IMG/VR virus record: IMGVR_UViG_3300049181_000084
Coordinates: 1 to 45,615 of that record
From: a virus
Strand: one strand, 5' to 3'
DNA length: 45,615 nt
Shown: positions 1 through 7,712 of the stretch, piece after piece
How the letters are laid out: every line of letters starts with the position of its first letter
Position numbering within the stretch: the first letter of the stretch is position 1
Program-made: the position numbers and the translations under genes
Notes under the pieces: model-generated
The model's input: only the letters and a program-made list of their open reading frames with translations
What the model was told of the DNA's origin: nothing
Database searches by the model: none

Positions 1-853
1 AAAAAAATCCGGATTAATGAGAAAAACAACTATAAACCATTATGTTTCCCTAGGGAATACACTTAGAGAGTTTGAAAAGAAAGCAAAATTTCCTCTTGAT
101 ATAAGTAAAATCAATAAGGTTTTTTACAATAAATTCAGAAAGTATAGACTACAAGATCAAGAAAACCCGGTTAAGCCAGGTACATTCGGGGAGCAGGATA
201 TTAAGCTGTTAAAATCATTTCTTGAATGGGCTTTTTGGCAGGAATACCCGGTAGATAAGATTTATAAAAAGTTTGAAAAACCAAGAGTTGAGCCAGACCT
301 AAGAAGCCTTACAGAAGATCAGATCTTATTACTGTGGGAAATGGATCTGAAGGACGAACAGTGGAAGCTGGATATATTCCTGAATATGATTTCTACCTGT
401 TTCAGTGTATCAGATCAAGCCAGGTACAATTCAAGCTGGATTCAATCAGTAGCAACTTATGACAAAGGAGTCAGGACTGACCGAAAGGTAATTGTATTTA
501 AGCGGCAAAAGTCCAGTTCTTTCTGTTATATCCCCTTTGAAGATGATTTATATTTCAGGCCAGTATTTATTTTTAACAAGTACAATGGCGAGCTGCCGAA
601 AATATCAGATCAGTACTTCAATAGGTGGTTAAAAGAGCTTTCAAATAAACTTAATTGGGGGATAGACTTAAGCTCAAAGGTTGCACGTAAAACAGGGGCA
701 ACGCAAAGGCGACGATTAGGAATGAACCTTGAAAATATTATGAAGATTACAGGCCATAAGTCTGAAAAATCTCTAAGATCATATTTAGGAATGAATGTGG
801 AGGACATGCTGAAAGACCATGCAGACAAAGCGGTTTATATGAAGGTAAGTTAA
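1..853 (+). CDS. int: Tyrosine recombinase (integrase), C-terminal part; gene continues from the other end of the window
   Basis: This is the catalytic part of a 414-residue integrase whose N-terminal part lies at 45104-45615; the reading frame is continuous through the shared 117 bp. In full-protein numbering, the usual triad region reads QK at 300-301, KVAR at 357-360 (the HxxR box with Lys for His), TGHKS around 381-385 and Tyr392 in RSYLG. The position of the first catalytic Arg, in TCFSVSD, holds Ser266. IntDOT of CTnDOT, the Bacteroides conjugative transposon integrase, is known for the same Ser substitution and for an Arg two residues before the conserved Lys; here that pattern is Arg299-Gln-Lys301. 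It should catalyse phage integration and excision. Stop TAA is at 851-853, and the next two genes are on the opposite strand. Confidence 0.9.
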   Translation, partial: KKSGLMRKTTINHYVSLGNTLREFEKKAKFPLDISKINKVFYNKFRKYRLQDQENPVKPGTFGEQDIKLLKSFLEWAFWQEYPVDKIYKKFEKPRVEPDLRSLTEDQILLLWEMDLKDEQWKLDIFLNMISTCFSVSDQARYNSSWIQSVATYDKGVRTDRKVIVFKRQKSSSFCYIPFEDDLYFRPVFIFNKYNGELPKISDQYFNRWLKELSNKLNWGIDLSSKVARKTGATQRRRLGMNLENIMKITGHKSEKSLRSYLGMNVEDMLKDHADKAVYMKVS

Positions 854-860
854 AAGCAAA

Positions 861-888
861 AGCCGGTACAGATCTATGCTGTCCGGCT
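861..888. other. Hairpin just after the integrase stop
   Basis: AGCCGG at 861-866 pairs with CCGGCT at 883-888, extended by ACAG/CTGT with one bulged T. There is no T run, so a simple intrinsic terminator is not obvious. It could be a terminator for int, or part of an attachment site, which often lies next to int; I cannot tell which. Confidence 0.45.
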
Positions 889-918
889 CCCGAATCTAAA
901 CACCTCCGATTGGAAGGG

Positions 919-1203
919 TTAGCTTAATTCATACTGTTCTGTCCCAAAATTATACCTTTCAACCTTTTGAGTTTCCATGTTGTAGATATCAAAATTAAAT
1001 CCAAGCATTGCAGCAACCTGCATAGGAACAGGCCCAGACATTGGGTTATGATAATTATCTAAATCCTTCTCACAGTCATAGCACCATATATTACCGACAA
1101 ATTCTGACCAAGCAAGGTTATTACCATTACAACAAGGACAAACTATATCAAATCCTTGTGGAGGTGTAATGTAATACCAGGTTCGCTTTTCTTTCTCCTT
1201 CAT
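919..1203 (-). CDS. Small zinc-ribbon protein
   Basis: A 94-residue protein with CPCC near residues 22-25 and CYDC near 41-44, a spacing typical of a four-cysteine zinc ribbon. No other domain is recognisable. It follows the antirepressor gene on the same strand after a 30-bp gap, so the two are probably co-transcribed from the operator-controlled promoter near 2.0 kb. A regulatory or nucleic-acid binding role is an inference only. Confidence 0.7.
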   Translation of the reverse strand: MKEKEKRTWYYITPPQGFDIVCPCCNGNNLAWSEFVGNIWCYDCEKDLDNYHNPMSGPVPMQVAAMLGFNFDIYNMETQKVERYNFGTEQYELS

Positions 1204-1233
1204 AATGTTACTCTTAAATCGTTATCTCTTGTT

Positions 1234-1962
1234 TTATCTTGATAGTTCTGTTGGTATTACTCCAACCTGCAATAATCCCTCAAACATTGCTACAGCATGA
1301 ACAGTAGTTAGTTTTAAAGCCTGTTCTTTATCCATACCCATCTTAACAAGATTATCAGTAAATGACATTGCACAAGCAATAGCTGGCTTTGTATTCCTTA
1401 ACACTTCTTTCCCTGATGTTCTTTGTTTTGATGGCATACCAGCTTCTTTTGCTTCCTTTACAATCTCTGATGGGAATTTTCCGGTAAAAGACTTACACAA
1501 TAGCCTATTATATTCTGTTACCGACTCAACCCCGCCAATCATATATTGGTAAGAATTTACCTCCTTAGAATTTTTCTTTTGGATTGACACTTTGCCATGG
1601 TCGGCTATATTTTGAACTGCTTCAAAAGTTCTTTTAGCAATTCTTTCACATGCCAAGAAATATTCTTTAACCTTATTGCCTTGTATATTATTTGTACCCA
1701 TTGCTATTTTCTTTGCAGAATCCAGCTTTATAAGGTACTCCTTCTTTTTTCTACCCTTTCCTATTTTTACCGTTTTTTCGGTAAAATTGCAATAATCCTT
1801 ATTTTCAGAAAGTTGGTGATCTTTCATCTTTCGATCCATCCAACCATTATACCTTTCTTTAACTTTTAGGAATTGATACAATTCAGTTGCTTTGACAACC
1901 TTGTTTCCCAGTTCTGTCTCATAAACAGGGATAACTTCATTTTTGAAAATGGTTAGATTCAT
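1234..1962 (-). CDS. AntA/AntB-type phage antirepressor
   Basis: 242 residues. The N-terminal part (about 15-100) matches the AntA/AntB pattern: KATELYQFLKV, then W..RK, then LSENKDY..F, then the basic GKGRKKKEYLIKLDSAKKIAM stretch. The C-terminal half (about 130-240) is helical and may bind a partner. Such proteins inactivate phage repressors and trigger induction. The promoter immediately upstream carries an operator-like sequence also found before the small gene ending at 44131, so this gene is probably silenced by the CI-like repressor (44407-44817) and released on induction. The start at 1962 sits 9 bp downstream of the operator. The target repressor is inferred. Confidence 0.85.
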   Translation of the reverse strand: MNLTIFKNEVIPVYETELGNKVVKATELYQFLKVKERYNGWMDRKMKDHQLSENKDYCNFTEKTVKIGKGRKKKEYLIKLDSAKKIAMGTNNIQGNKVKEYFLACERIAKRTFEAVQNIADHGKVSIQKKNSKEVNSYQYMIGGVESVTEYNRLLCKSFTGKFPSEIVKEAKEAGMPSKQRTSGKEVLRNTKPAIACAMSFTDNLVKMGMDKEQALKLTTVHAVAMFEGLLQVGVIPTELSR

Positions 1963-1971
1963 GGATATATA

Positions 1972-2009
1972 GTGTTGCTGTTTTTACTATTATTGATAAC
2001 ACTAATATA
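1972..2009 (-). promoter_or_regulatory. Operator and promoter box of the antirepressor gene
   Basis: Bases 1972-2002 form an imperfect dyad with GTGTT and AACAC ends. Read on the minus strand, the interior TATCAATAATAGTAAAAACA nearly matches the element at 44315-44342. A box TATATTAG at 2002-2009 (minus strand) differs at one base from the Bacteroidetes -7 box TAnnTTTG and holds the same position relative to the dyad as at the other site. Repressor binding here would cover the transcription start. Confidence 0.65.
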
Positions 2010-2159
2010 GCCAAAAGAAATTATTTGGGAAATAGTTTGGATATATTTTGAAAACAAAAGTACAACGGAAGTATAACGGAAAACAAGGAAAAACTATAGC
2101 GTAGACAGAAGTATAACGAAGTTAAGTAATTGATTAATAGGGGTATTAGGAATAATTAT

Positions 2160-2178
2160 GTGATCCTGTCGGGATCAC
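2160..2178. other. Perfect 7-bp hairpin
   Basis: GTGATCC at 2160-2166 pairs with GGATCAC at 2172-2178 around a 5-base loop. It lies just before the terminator-like hairpin at 2193, between repeat clusters. It may be part of a double terminator or a protein-binding site. Confidence 0.5.
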
Positions 2179-2192
2179 TTCAGTAAAAAGAA

Positions 2193-2217
2193 AGCCCCAA
2201 TATTACCGGGGCTTTTG
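2193..2217. terminator. Bidirectional intrinsic terminator
   Basis: AGCCCC (2193-2198) pairs with GGGGCT (2208-2213). TTTT follows on the plus strand and TTTCTTTTT on the minus strand. On the minus strand it ends the two small genes at 2280-2659 and insulates the antirepressor promoter. Confidence 0.75.
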
Positions 2218-2279
2218 CTATTTTAAAGGCTTAGTATAACGGTTGTATAACGGTTTGGCGACATAATGGCGACAGTTGA

Positions 2280-2471
2280 TTACTTTGGCACCGGTGAACG
2301 CCACTCATCTAATGTTATTCCGCCAATTATTTCCATCATTTTTTTTTGTATATACTCTGATAAATGATCATTATGTTCTTGAAATCCTATTGATACAGGG
2401 AGGCTTCCTATCCCATAATTCAGCGAAACTTTATTTTCCTTTAAAAATTGTATTACCTCTTGTTTTGTCAT
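2280..2471 (-). CDS. Hypothetical 63-residue protein
   Basis: Reads MTKQEVIQFLKENKVS at the start and ends DEWRSPVPK. It overlaps the upstream gene by 4 bp (ATGA), indicating translational coupling. No family is recognised. It is followed by the terminator at 2193-2217, so with its partner it forms a small two-gene unit placed after the late operon terminator, possibly an independently transcribed cargo. Confidence 0.6.
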   Translation of the reverse strand: MTKQEVIQFLKENKVSLNYGIGSLPVSIGFQEHNDHLSEYIQKKMMEIIGGITLDEWRSPVPK

Positions 2472-2659
2472 TGCTGTTCCTCCTTATTTTTCTGCCAGAT
2501 AGATTTCGATCCCGGCTGGAAGGTGGTGTCTCCCGGTTTCTCCCCTGTTAATATCTCCTGTATCGCTTTTAACTTACCTTCAAGTTCCTGAATCTTTTTC
2601 TTTAGCTCAACATTTTCATTGAGCTGTAGCATGTAATTTTGATACCATTGGTCGTCCAT
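2468..2659 (-). CDS. Hypothetical coiled-coil protein, 63 residues
   Basis: Residues about 12-40 (LNENVELKKKIQELEGKLK) have heptad-like Leu/Ile spacing and predict a coiled coil. The C-terminus is polar. It is coupled to the next gene by an ATGA overlap. Upstream on the minus strand there is an AT-rich stretch containing TTATTTTGG that could act as a promoter; the divergent small ORF at 2696 lies on the other side. Confidence 0.6.
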   Translation of the reverse strand: MDDQWYQNYMLQLNENVELKKKIQELEGKLKAIQEILTGEKPGDTTFQPGSKSIWQKNKEEQQ

Positions 2660-2695
2660 AATACCAAGTTAACCAAAATAACCTATATTTAGGCC

Positions 2696-2803
2696 ATGAT
2701 CAGAAACAGAAAATTAGAAGAATACGGGGGTAAGTTTATTGGATGGTTGGTAATAATTGTGCTGGTATTAAATGGTGTGGAGTGGGTTTGGGGTTTAATA
2801 TAA
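2696..2803 (+). CDS. Possible 35-residue single-span membrane peptide
   Basis: ATG at 2696 opens a short rightward frame: a basic N-terminus (MIRNRKLEEYGGK), then one hydrophobic span (FIGWLVIIVLVLNGVEWVWGLI), and TAA at 2801-2803. The stop abuts a strong hairpin, and the neighbouring leftward genes leave exactly this gap. The charge pattern fits a real small membrane protein, but length and lack of a known family keep confidence low. Confidence 0.4.
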   Translation: MIRNRKLEEYGGKFIGWLVIIVLVLNGVEWVWGLI

Positions 2804-2832
2804 AAAAATACCAGGCTATTGAAGGCCCGGTA
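2802..2832 (-). terminator. Intrinsic terminator of the late leftward operon
   Basis: On the minus strand, TACCGGGCC pairs with GGCCTGGTA-like sequence (TACC/GGTA and GGC/GCC with one A-C mismatch) around TTCAATA and is followed by seven T. It stands 48 bp after the last gene of the late operon (stop at 2881). Confidence 0.8.
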
Positions 2833-2880
2833 CTTTGCAATGTGTTAGAGTTTGGCGGCTCTTAAATGAACCTCAATTTA

Positions 2881-3063
2881 CTAAATTCTATTCCTGCAAT
2901 CAAGCTCCTCCTTGATTAAATCGTACTTTTCGTAATCGTCGGAATTCTTGCGTTTCTTATTCATTATACGATTCATTTCATCCAGTAATTCATCAAGGCT
3001 GGCCAGTTTATAATCTCTTCCATTAATCCTGTAATCGGCTGCTGGTATCTCATATTTTGCCAT
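2881..3063 (-). CDS. Hypothetical 60-residue charged protein, last gene of the late operon
   Basis: Starts MAKYEIPAADYRINGRDYKL and ends in a Lys/Glu/Asp-rich helix. An upstream in-frame ATG at 3138 would add a hydrophobic stretch, but that stretch lies wholly inside the coding end of the metallophosphatase in another frame. The ATG at 3063 overlaps the phosphatase stop by 14 bp and gives the simpler gene. No family recognised. Confidence 0.6.
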   Translation of the reverse strand: MAKYEIPAADYRINGRDYKLASLDELLDEMNRIMNKKRKNSDDYEKYDLIKEELDCRNRI

Positions 3064-3961
3064 AGATCTTACCATTATAATTACAAAGGCCATTAATAAT
3101 AACATGAGGAGAACCGAAGAAAACAGTTTTATCTCCATCCTTTACAAAGTCTACAGTTACAAATCCATTTTGCCAATCTGCTATTTTACCAGTTGGTAAA
3201 TATTCAACTTCTTGAGCTATCCTGGTGCAGCCTAATTCAAACCATACATAAGGAGCCTTTTTATTTGTCAGGAATTTAGAGTTTAATCTGTGGGTGTGAC
3301 CGGTTGCTCCGGAACTCATATACTCATATATGTTCTTTTCGCTGGCGTTCTTTGCAAGGCTTAATCCGTGGGTAACATCGAATATATTAAAGTAGGTATA
3401 AACGTCTGATGGATCATAAACAAACCCATCATTCAAACCTAACATCTTATCAAATTCAGTTGTCTTTAATTCCTTGTAAAGAACATTTAATCTTTCAGCC
3501 TGTGATTGTCCTAATGAATTTGGTTTAGTTATCCGCTCATCATGGTTGCCTATTCTTACCCGGATCTTTGCATCTGTGGATAGTCTAAGAGGTTTCAGGA
3601 TCTGCTCCCGGGTATATTCAATCTCCCCTACCTCAGAATACCCTTTTAAAATTCCGTCTTCATAAAGCTTTTTTGGGTGCCTGGATAGATAGGGTAAATC
3701 CATTATATCCCCGTTTATACACACCTCGTCAAAGTGATTATCCTGCAAAACTTCATTGATACACTTCAAGACTTTAAGATCTGCCAGCCAGCCGTGAGGA
3801 TCAGAGAAAAGTAAAACCCGGTAAACTTTTGAATCGTGAATTTTCTTTTGTGACTCCTCTTCTGAAAGAAGTAATTTCTTTAACTGGGGTTCCGGTAATT
3901 CCTTTAAAAGTGGTATGTACTTTTCAAAGTATTCCGGAAGTCTTGGGCGTACCTGTGTCAT
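3050..3961 (-). CDS. Calcineurin-like metallophosphoesterase
   Basis: With the start at 3961 (ATGA overlap with the preceding stop) the protein is 303 residues. The metal-binding signature is complete: SDPHG at 53-57, GDIMD at 84-88, GNHDE at 138-142, then VTHG and GHTHR in the C-terminal half. The fold hydrolyses phosphomono- or diesters using two metal ions. The substrate cannot be read from the sequence. It sits among the lysis genes; whether it acts on nucleic acid, cell wall precursor or nucleotide is unknown. An upstream ATG at 4018 is possible but would overlap the spanin gene by 61 bp. Confidence 0.85.
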   Translation of the reverse strand: MTQVRPRLPEYFEKYIPLLKELPEPQLKKLLLSEEESQKKIHDSKVYRVLLFSDPHGWLADLKVLKCINEVLQDNHFDEVCINGDIMDLPYLSRHPKKLYEDGILKGYSEVGEIEYTREQILKPLRLSTDAKIRVRIGNHDERITKPNSLGQSQAERLNVLYKELKTTEFDKMLGLNDGFVYDPSDVYTYFNIFDVTHGLSLAKNASEKNIYEYMSSGATGHTHRLNSKFLTNKKAPYVWFELGCTRIAQEVEYLPTGKIADWQNGFVTVDFVKDGDKTVFFGSPHVIINGLCNYNGKIYGKI

Positions 3962-4392
3962 TTTCGGAGGATTAAGAGGAGAATAATAATTACGGCAAGT
4001 ATTCCTATTACCGGCCATACCCAGGAGGGAAGATTTTCTTTAAATGTGATTCTTTCGGTAATTACCGGAACCTGTCGGATAATAGTATCTCCCTTGCATT
4101 CACCATAGATATACACTGAATCCCGGGTATGAATATACTTTACAGTAAGGTTGTTCTTGTGTATTACTACAGTGTCAACTGACGAAGAAAATACTGTATC
4201 AGCCTTTACAGTTTCAGTTATCAGTGTATCTTTTATCCAGGTGGTATCAGTGGTAAACAACTTTGGATGGTTCTTTTTTAATATTGCCATCCTGCGAGCA
4301 GGGGAACAGGAAAATACAACTACAATCAGCGCAAGAAAGAGCAGAAAGAAAAATATCTTCTTCCACGTAAACCAATCAATTATTATTCTCAT
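3958..4392 (-). CDS. Probable unimolecular spanin (u-spanin)
   Basis: 144 residues. The N-terminus carries a hydrophobic signal (FFFLLFLALIVVV) ending in a lipobox-like VFSC with Cys29, then a Thr/Val-rich, beta-prone periplasmic part with no obvious coiled coil. The C-terminus has a second hydrophobic span (WVWPVIGILAVIIILLLIL) before RK. An outer-membrane lipoprotein N-terminus joined to an inner-membrane C-terminal anchor is the architecture of u-spanins, which fuse the two membranes at the end of lysis. Position among holin and lysis genes and ATGA overlaps on both sides support the role. It could instead be a membrane protein of other function. Confidence 0.65.
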   Translation of the reverse strand: MRIIIDWFTWKKIFFFLLFLALIVVVFSCSPARRMAILKKNHPKLFTTDTTWIKDTLITETVKADTVFSSSVDTVVIHKNNLTVKYIHTRDSVYIYGECKGDTIIRQVPVITERITFKENLPSWVWPVIGILAVIIILLLILRK

Positions 4393-4559
4393 TTTTTATA
4401 ATTCTTCGCCACAAGACCAGCAAAGGCAATGACTCCGATTACCACCTTTAACCACTTAGGTACAAAATCAAAGTTCAGAAAGTAACTGGCAGACTCATAC
4501 ACAGCTATCAGAATACCAAGAGCAATATGAGGAAAGTTCTTTTTAATTAAGGTTTTCAT
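4389..4559 (-). CDS. Small membrane protein, second holin candidate
   Basis: 56 residues, starting MKTLIKKNFPHIALGI. Two hydrophobic stretches (about 10-30 and 38-52) with positive ends. It overlaps the DUF5675 gene upstream and shares ATGA with the spanin gene. The size, two spans and location fit a holin or pinholin, or an antiholin to the protein at 4959-5183. Confidence 0.6.
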   Translation of the reverse strand: MKTLIKKNFPHIALGILIAVYESASYFLNFDFVPKWLKVVIGVIAFAGLVAKNYKK

Positions 4560-4962
4560 CTTTGTAAATTATAGTTACTTCTCCTTTGTCGATTGCCTTT
4601 GAAATTATCGGGTAAATCTTATTGTAGGTGTCTCTTGATTTTAAAATACAGTTCTTGCCAATCAATTCCCCAACAAGCAAACAGCCCTCTGTATCTTTTG
4701 CGGTATTCCCAGGATGGATCAATATATATTCAAATCCCGGGACTCCATAAACCCACAACATATCATGTTTATAAATAGGGCTGAAACGGGGAGAATATCT
4801 TTTTTTGAGCGCATAGGTTCCGGCCGGTATCCGTGTCTTGCCTTTTACTTTAGAATCTCGTTTTGTATCCTCTAAAGTGTAACATTGAAATTTACCATCA
4901 ATGTATAATTCACCAATAGTTTCAGTAGGTGTTAAATATTTTCGCTGTACAGTGACTATCAT
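4543..4962 (-). CDS. DUF5675-type lysis-region protein
   Basis: 139 residues resembling the DUF5675 family seen in phage lysis cassettes. It begins MIVTVQRKYLTPTETIGELY, has the short-peptide motif RIPAGTYAL in the middle and the segment ILIHPGNTAKDTEGCLLVG near 80-98, in which a His precedes a Thr/Glu-Gly-Cys group. That His...GC arrangement recalls L,D-transpeptidase-like enzymes acting on peptidoglycan peptides. With no other murein hydrolase visible in the window, this is the best endolysin candidate. Cleavage activity is inferred. Confidence 0.7.
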   Translation of the reverse strand: MIVTVQRKYLTPTETIGELYIDGKFQCYTLEDTKRDSKVKGKTRIPAGTYALKKRYSPRFSPIYKHDMLWVYGVPGFEYILIHPGNTAKDTEGCLLVGELIGKNCILKSRDTYNKIYPIISKAIDKGEVTIIYKDENLN

Positions 4963-5183
4963 TTTGATTCCTTTAAAGCCTGAATTATTTTAATCAGTGA
5001 TAAAGTACATGCAAGAAGAAAAGAAATAATTGACACTCCTTTTAAAAACACACTTAACAAACTATCAAGATATCCAATATTTTCAGGCTGAAACCATACT
5101 GCAATACCTGATATTGCTGCCAGTCCATGAGTTGTCAACCATAACTTGGTTGAGGTAAGTGCGTCCATGTATTTGTGTGTCAT
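4959..5183 (-). CDS. Holin-like protein with two membrane spans
   Basis: 74 residues. Two hydrophobic segments (about 17-33 and 43-65) are separated by a short polar turn (QPENIGYLDS); the C-terminus ALKESK is charged. It is followed by the DUF5675 gene with an ATGA overlap, the usual holin-then-endolysin order. Pore formation in the inner membrane is inferred from topology and place. Confidence 0.65.
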   Translation of the reverse strand: MTHKYMDALTSTKLWLTTHGLAAISGIAVWFQPENIGYLDSLLSVFLKGVSIISFLLACTLSLIKIIQALKESK

Positions 5184-5186
5184 AAA

Positions 5187-7712
5187 TTAAATTTTTAAAA
5201 CAGTTACCCATGTGTTAGCTGCGGTTGCAACAAGGTGTAAATGGGTGCCAGCAGCTACAGAAATGCTGGCATTTGAACCATCAAATGTTACACCTGACCC
5301 ACAGGCAACCGTTAACCCGTTAGAACCGGTATTTTTAAATATTTTCTGTACTCCGTTAATTGTTCTGCTGTCTGAAGCCATAGTTTGTGTCAGCGCTCCT
5401 GAATTAGTGTTATTTAAATAAATCTCACTTCTATTTTTTGGCGCAAGATTATTATTTGATGTGAGTGTTTGTGTTGTCCATTGTGTGTCTGTAATCCAAC
5501 TTCCCCAGGTTCCGTTAATCTGTGACCGGGTAAACATTTCACCATCGTTATTAAATAAAGTCTGAATAATATATCCACTACCAGCACTTACCTGATACCC
5601 CTGAAAAAATGCCCCTGTATATGGGCCGTTGGTAGCAGTGATATCTCCAATAATAAAACACTGACCTGTAGGTGTGTTGAAGTTTGTAACTCCTGTTACC
5701 AGATTTACCTTTGCATTGATCTGAGCCTGAACCTTACCAAATGCACTGTAAATAGTATCATTGGTTGTGATAGCTGAGTTGCTTCCGATTGCATATTGGT
5801 ATAATCTGCTTTGTGGAACATCTCCATGACGGCTTATATTTCTAATGTTTATCCCATCATAATAAAACTCAAAAGTCAGAAAGGTTGAATCTGTAACAAG
5901 TCCTGGAGCTGCGCCATTTAGCCAAAGTATCCGAGAATCCCATCCGGTTATGGTGTGACCAGCTGGTAAACTACCCTGAAGAACAAGCTGGAAAGGTTGG
6001 TTTTTCAGCATGTTGGTAAACGTAAGCTGGGTAATATTACCAGTTATATATGATGTTGCAATTTCAGAATATCGAAAATCTATCTCAAAAACTCCTGTGG
6101 AATAAGGCCAAAACTGAGTTTTCTGAGCTGAGTAATTTATTACCTCAACCCATTTATCAGCAGCCGGAGCTAGTTTTAATTCTAAATATGATCCTGTTCC
6201 CCTTACATATCTGCTTATTTCAAGATTACTGCTTCGTGCAATGACTGTATTATCATCATTGATTAATATTTTAATAACCTGACCAACTTTACCTCCTTGT
6301 ATAGCTGTAATTACAGTACTGGCAGTGTTGGCAGTTTCAAAGTATGTCTCACCAGTTGAAATATTAGGTGTAGCCGAATTAACCTGCAGTATTTCATTGT
6401 AAGAAACATCCCCAAAGGAAGTTGATGCATTGTTGTTTCCTGGGAACTTAAGGTTTTTGGAGTCCGTTGTTTTATCCATCGGTCCAAGATTGGATCCAAC
6501 CACTGTTACACCATCACATTTGCCGAATTTTATATGCCATGTTGCAGGAGCTTTACTTATGCATCCAAGAATTGAAACATCCTTAACATCATTATATGTT
6601 CTGCCTGCTGGAGTTGCAGAGCTGTCTCCAATAGAATAACCATAAGCTATAACATTACTGGTTTTGCAATTCGTCAGGACTAAATCCCGTAATGTGATGT
6701 TATTAGAGTTGTTTGTAGAAAAATAATCCCTGGAATAAATATTGAATCCTATGTTTGTATCATGTGCTTCACAATCAGTAAGAGAGTTATCCAGACATTG
6801 AGAAGGTGCACTGACACCGGTTATATTATCAGAAACCAAAGCAAATCCATCCTGAGACGCATTGAATGACCGGCAGTTTATAAACTTGACTCGCTTTGCC
6901 TTAGAAACAAAGCCATGAATTCCGAAAAAGGAATCACAATCTTTAACTGTTATATCCGAAACTGTTGTTCCGTATTCCTCAATAAGTACTCCATGATTAT
7001 ATACATTAAATAAGCAGTTTTCAATACCTACAAGAGTTGCTGATCTAACCTCTATACCATTACTTCCGGTTGCTACAGACAGGTTTTCAAAACCTAAATT
7101 ATACACCTCTACACCAGTTGCCCTTATTGATATTTTACCGATAATAACAGTTCCACCTGTGAGATTTACTCCATTCCAGTAAGGCTTTACCCCCTCAATT
7201 GTTATTCCTGCATTATCTTCTATTACATCAATCTTCCAACGTCCTTCAGGAAGAAATAATTTTTTAGCCTGAGATCTTGCCTGTTCGTAAACCTCTGTAT
7301 TATCAACTGTTTCATCCAGTGAAGGATTCCACCAGAGAAAATTAGCTCGTTCGAATACTCTTAAATAGTAATAACTACCTTTTTTACGATAGACTCCGAT
7401 ACCAGGAATTATATCATCATCGGTTATTGCTGAACCACCTGGTTTGGTTGTAGCCCGTTTCCAGGTTGTATTCTCTCCAGTATAATCATCGAGTAGCCCA
7501 TACAGATAGTTTCCTTTTGAATTCGCCTTACCGTTAAATGTTCCGCTTTGACCATCATCGAAATATTCAGTACAGAATGAGTATTTTGTCACACCACCAA
7601 CTGATACTTCCTGATTAATCGTAGTTGTCTGAGATGATACATTTTGTACAATAGTATCTCCCTCATGGACAATAGTCTGATTAATCGGTCTGGTTGTTTG
7701 CGTTATTATCAT
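5187..7712 (-). CDS. Tail spike or fibre with beta-helix
   Basis: 841 residues. Residues about 150-400 contain repeated short strands of the kind NCxxxN/V and GIEV, DGFAL, ITVKDC and LVLTNCKTS, typical of a right-handed parallel beta-helix. The N-terminus (MIITQTTRPINQTIV) is likely the virion-binding part. Around 690-740 the segment ending NGTWGSW resembles pyocin-knob-like fibre modules, and the C-terminus is Ser/Thr/Gly-rich. This is the likely receptor-binding or glycan-cleaving protein. No catalytic site is evident. It is the last structural gene before the lysis cassette. Confidence 0.75.
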   Translation of the reverse strand: MIITQTTRPINQTIVHEGDTIVQNVSSQTTTINQEVSVGGVTKYSFCTEYFDDGQSGTFNGKANSKGNYLYGLLDDYTGENTTWKRATTKPGGSAITDDDIIPGIGVYRKKGSYYYLRVFERANFLWWNPSLDETVDNTEVYEQARSQAKKLFLPEGRWKIDVIEDNAGITIEGVKPYWNGVNLTGGTVIIGKISIRATGVEVYNLGFENLSVATGSNGIEVRSATLVGIENCLFNVYNHGVLIEEYGTTVSDITVKDCDSFFGIHGFVSKAKRVKFINCRSFNASQDGFALVSDNITGVSAPSQCLDNSLTDCEAHDTNIGFNIYSRDYFSTNNSNNITLRDLVLTNCKTSNVIAYGYSIGDSSATPAGRTYNDVKDVSILGCISKAPATWHIKFGKCDGVTVVGSNLGPMDKTTDSKNLKFPGNNNASTSFGDVSYNEILQVNSATPNISTGETYFETANTASTVITAIQGGKVGQVIKILINDDNTVIARSSNLEISRYVRGTGSYLELKLAPAADKWVEVINYSAQKTQFWPYSTGVFEIDFRYSEIATSYITGNITQLTFTNMLKNQPFQLVLQGSLPAGHTITGWDSRILWLNGAAPGLVTDSTFLTFEFYYDGINIRNISRHGDVPQSRLYQYAIGSNSAITTNDTIYSAFGKVQAQINAKVNLVTGVTNFNTPTGQCFIIGDITATNGPYTGAFFQGYQVSAGSGYIIQTLFNNDGEMFTRSQINGTWGSWITDTQWTTQTLTSNNNLAPKNRSEIYLNNTNSGALTQTMASDSRTINGVQKIFKNTGSNGLTVACGSGVTFDGSNASISVAAGTHLHLVATAANTWVTVLKI

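Larger units (their letters stand above)
2060..2274. repeat. Phased 9-bp and 8-bp direct repeats
   Basis: The word GTATAACGG occurs at 2071, 2234 and 2245, with one-base variants at 2060 (GTACAACGG) and 2111 (GTATAACGA). The pairs 2060/2071 and 2234/2245 are both 11 bp apart. TGGCGACA occurs at 2256 and 2267, again 11 bp apart. This lies in the gene-free stretch 1963-2279. Candidate roles are binding sites for a regulator or arm-type integrase sites. Confidence 0.7.

Noticed and set aside
4-120. Direct terminal repeats as in T7-like packaging
   Set aside because: The repeat sits inside a gene that becomes intact on joining the ends, and 117 bp is in the range of assembler overlaps.
861-888. 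attP core
   Set aside because: A hairpin after int is suggestive only; no core identity with a host tRNA or attB can be shown from this window.
3063-3138. Membrane-anchored N-terminus for the last late gene
   Set aside because: The hydrophobic stretch is read in another frame of the metallophosphatase end; the ATG at 3063 gives a simpler gene.
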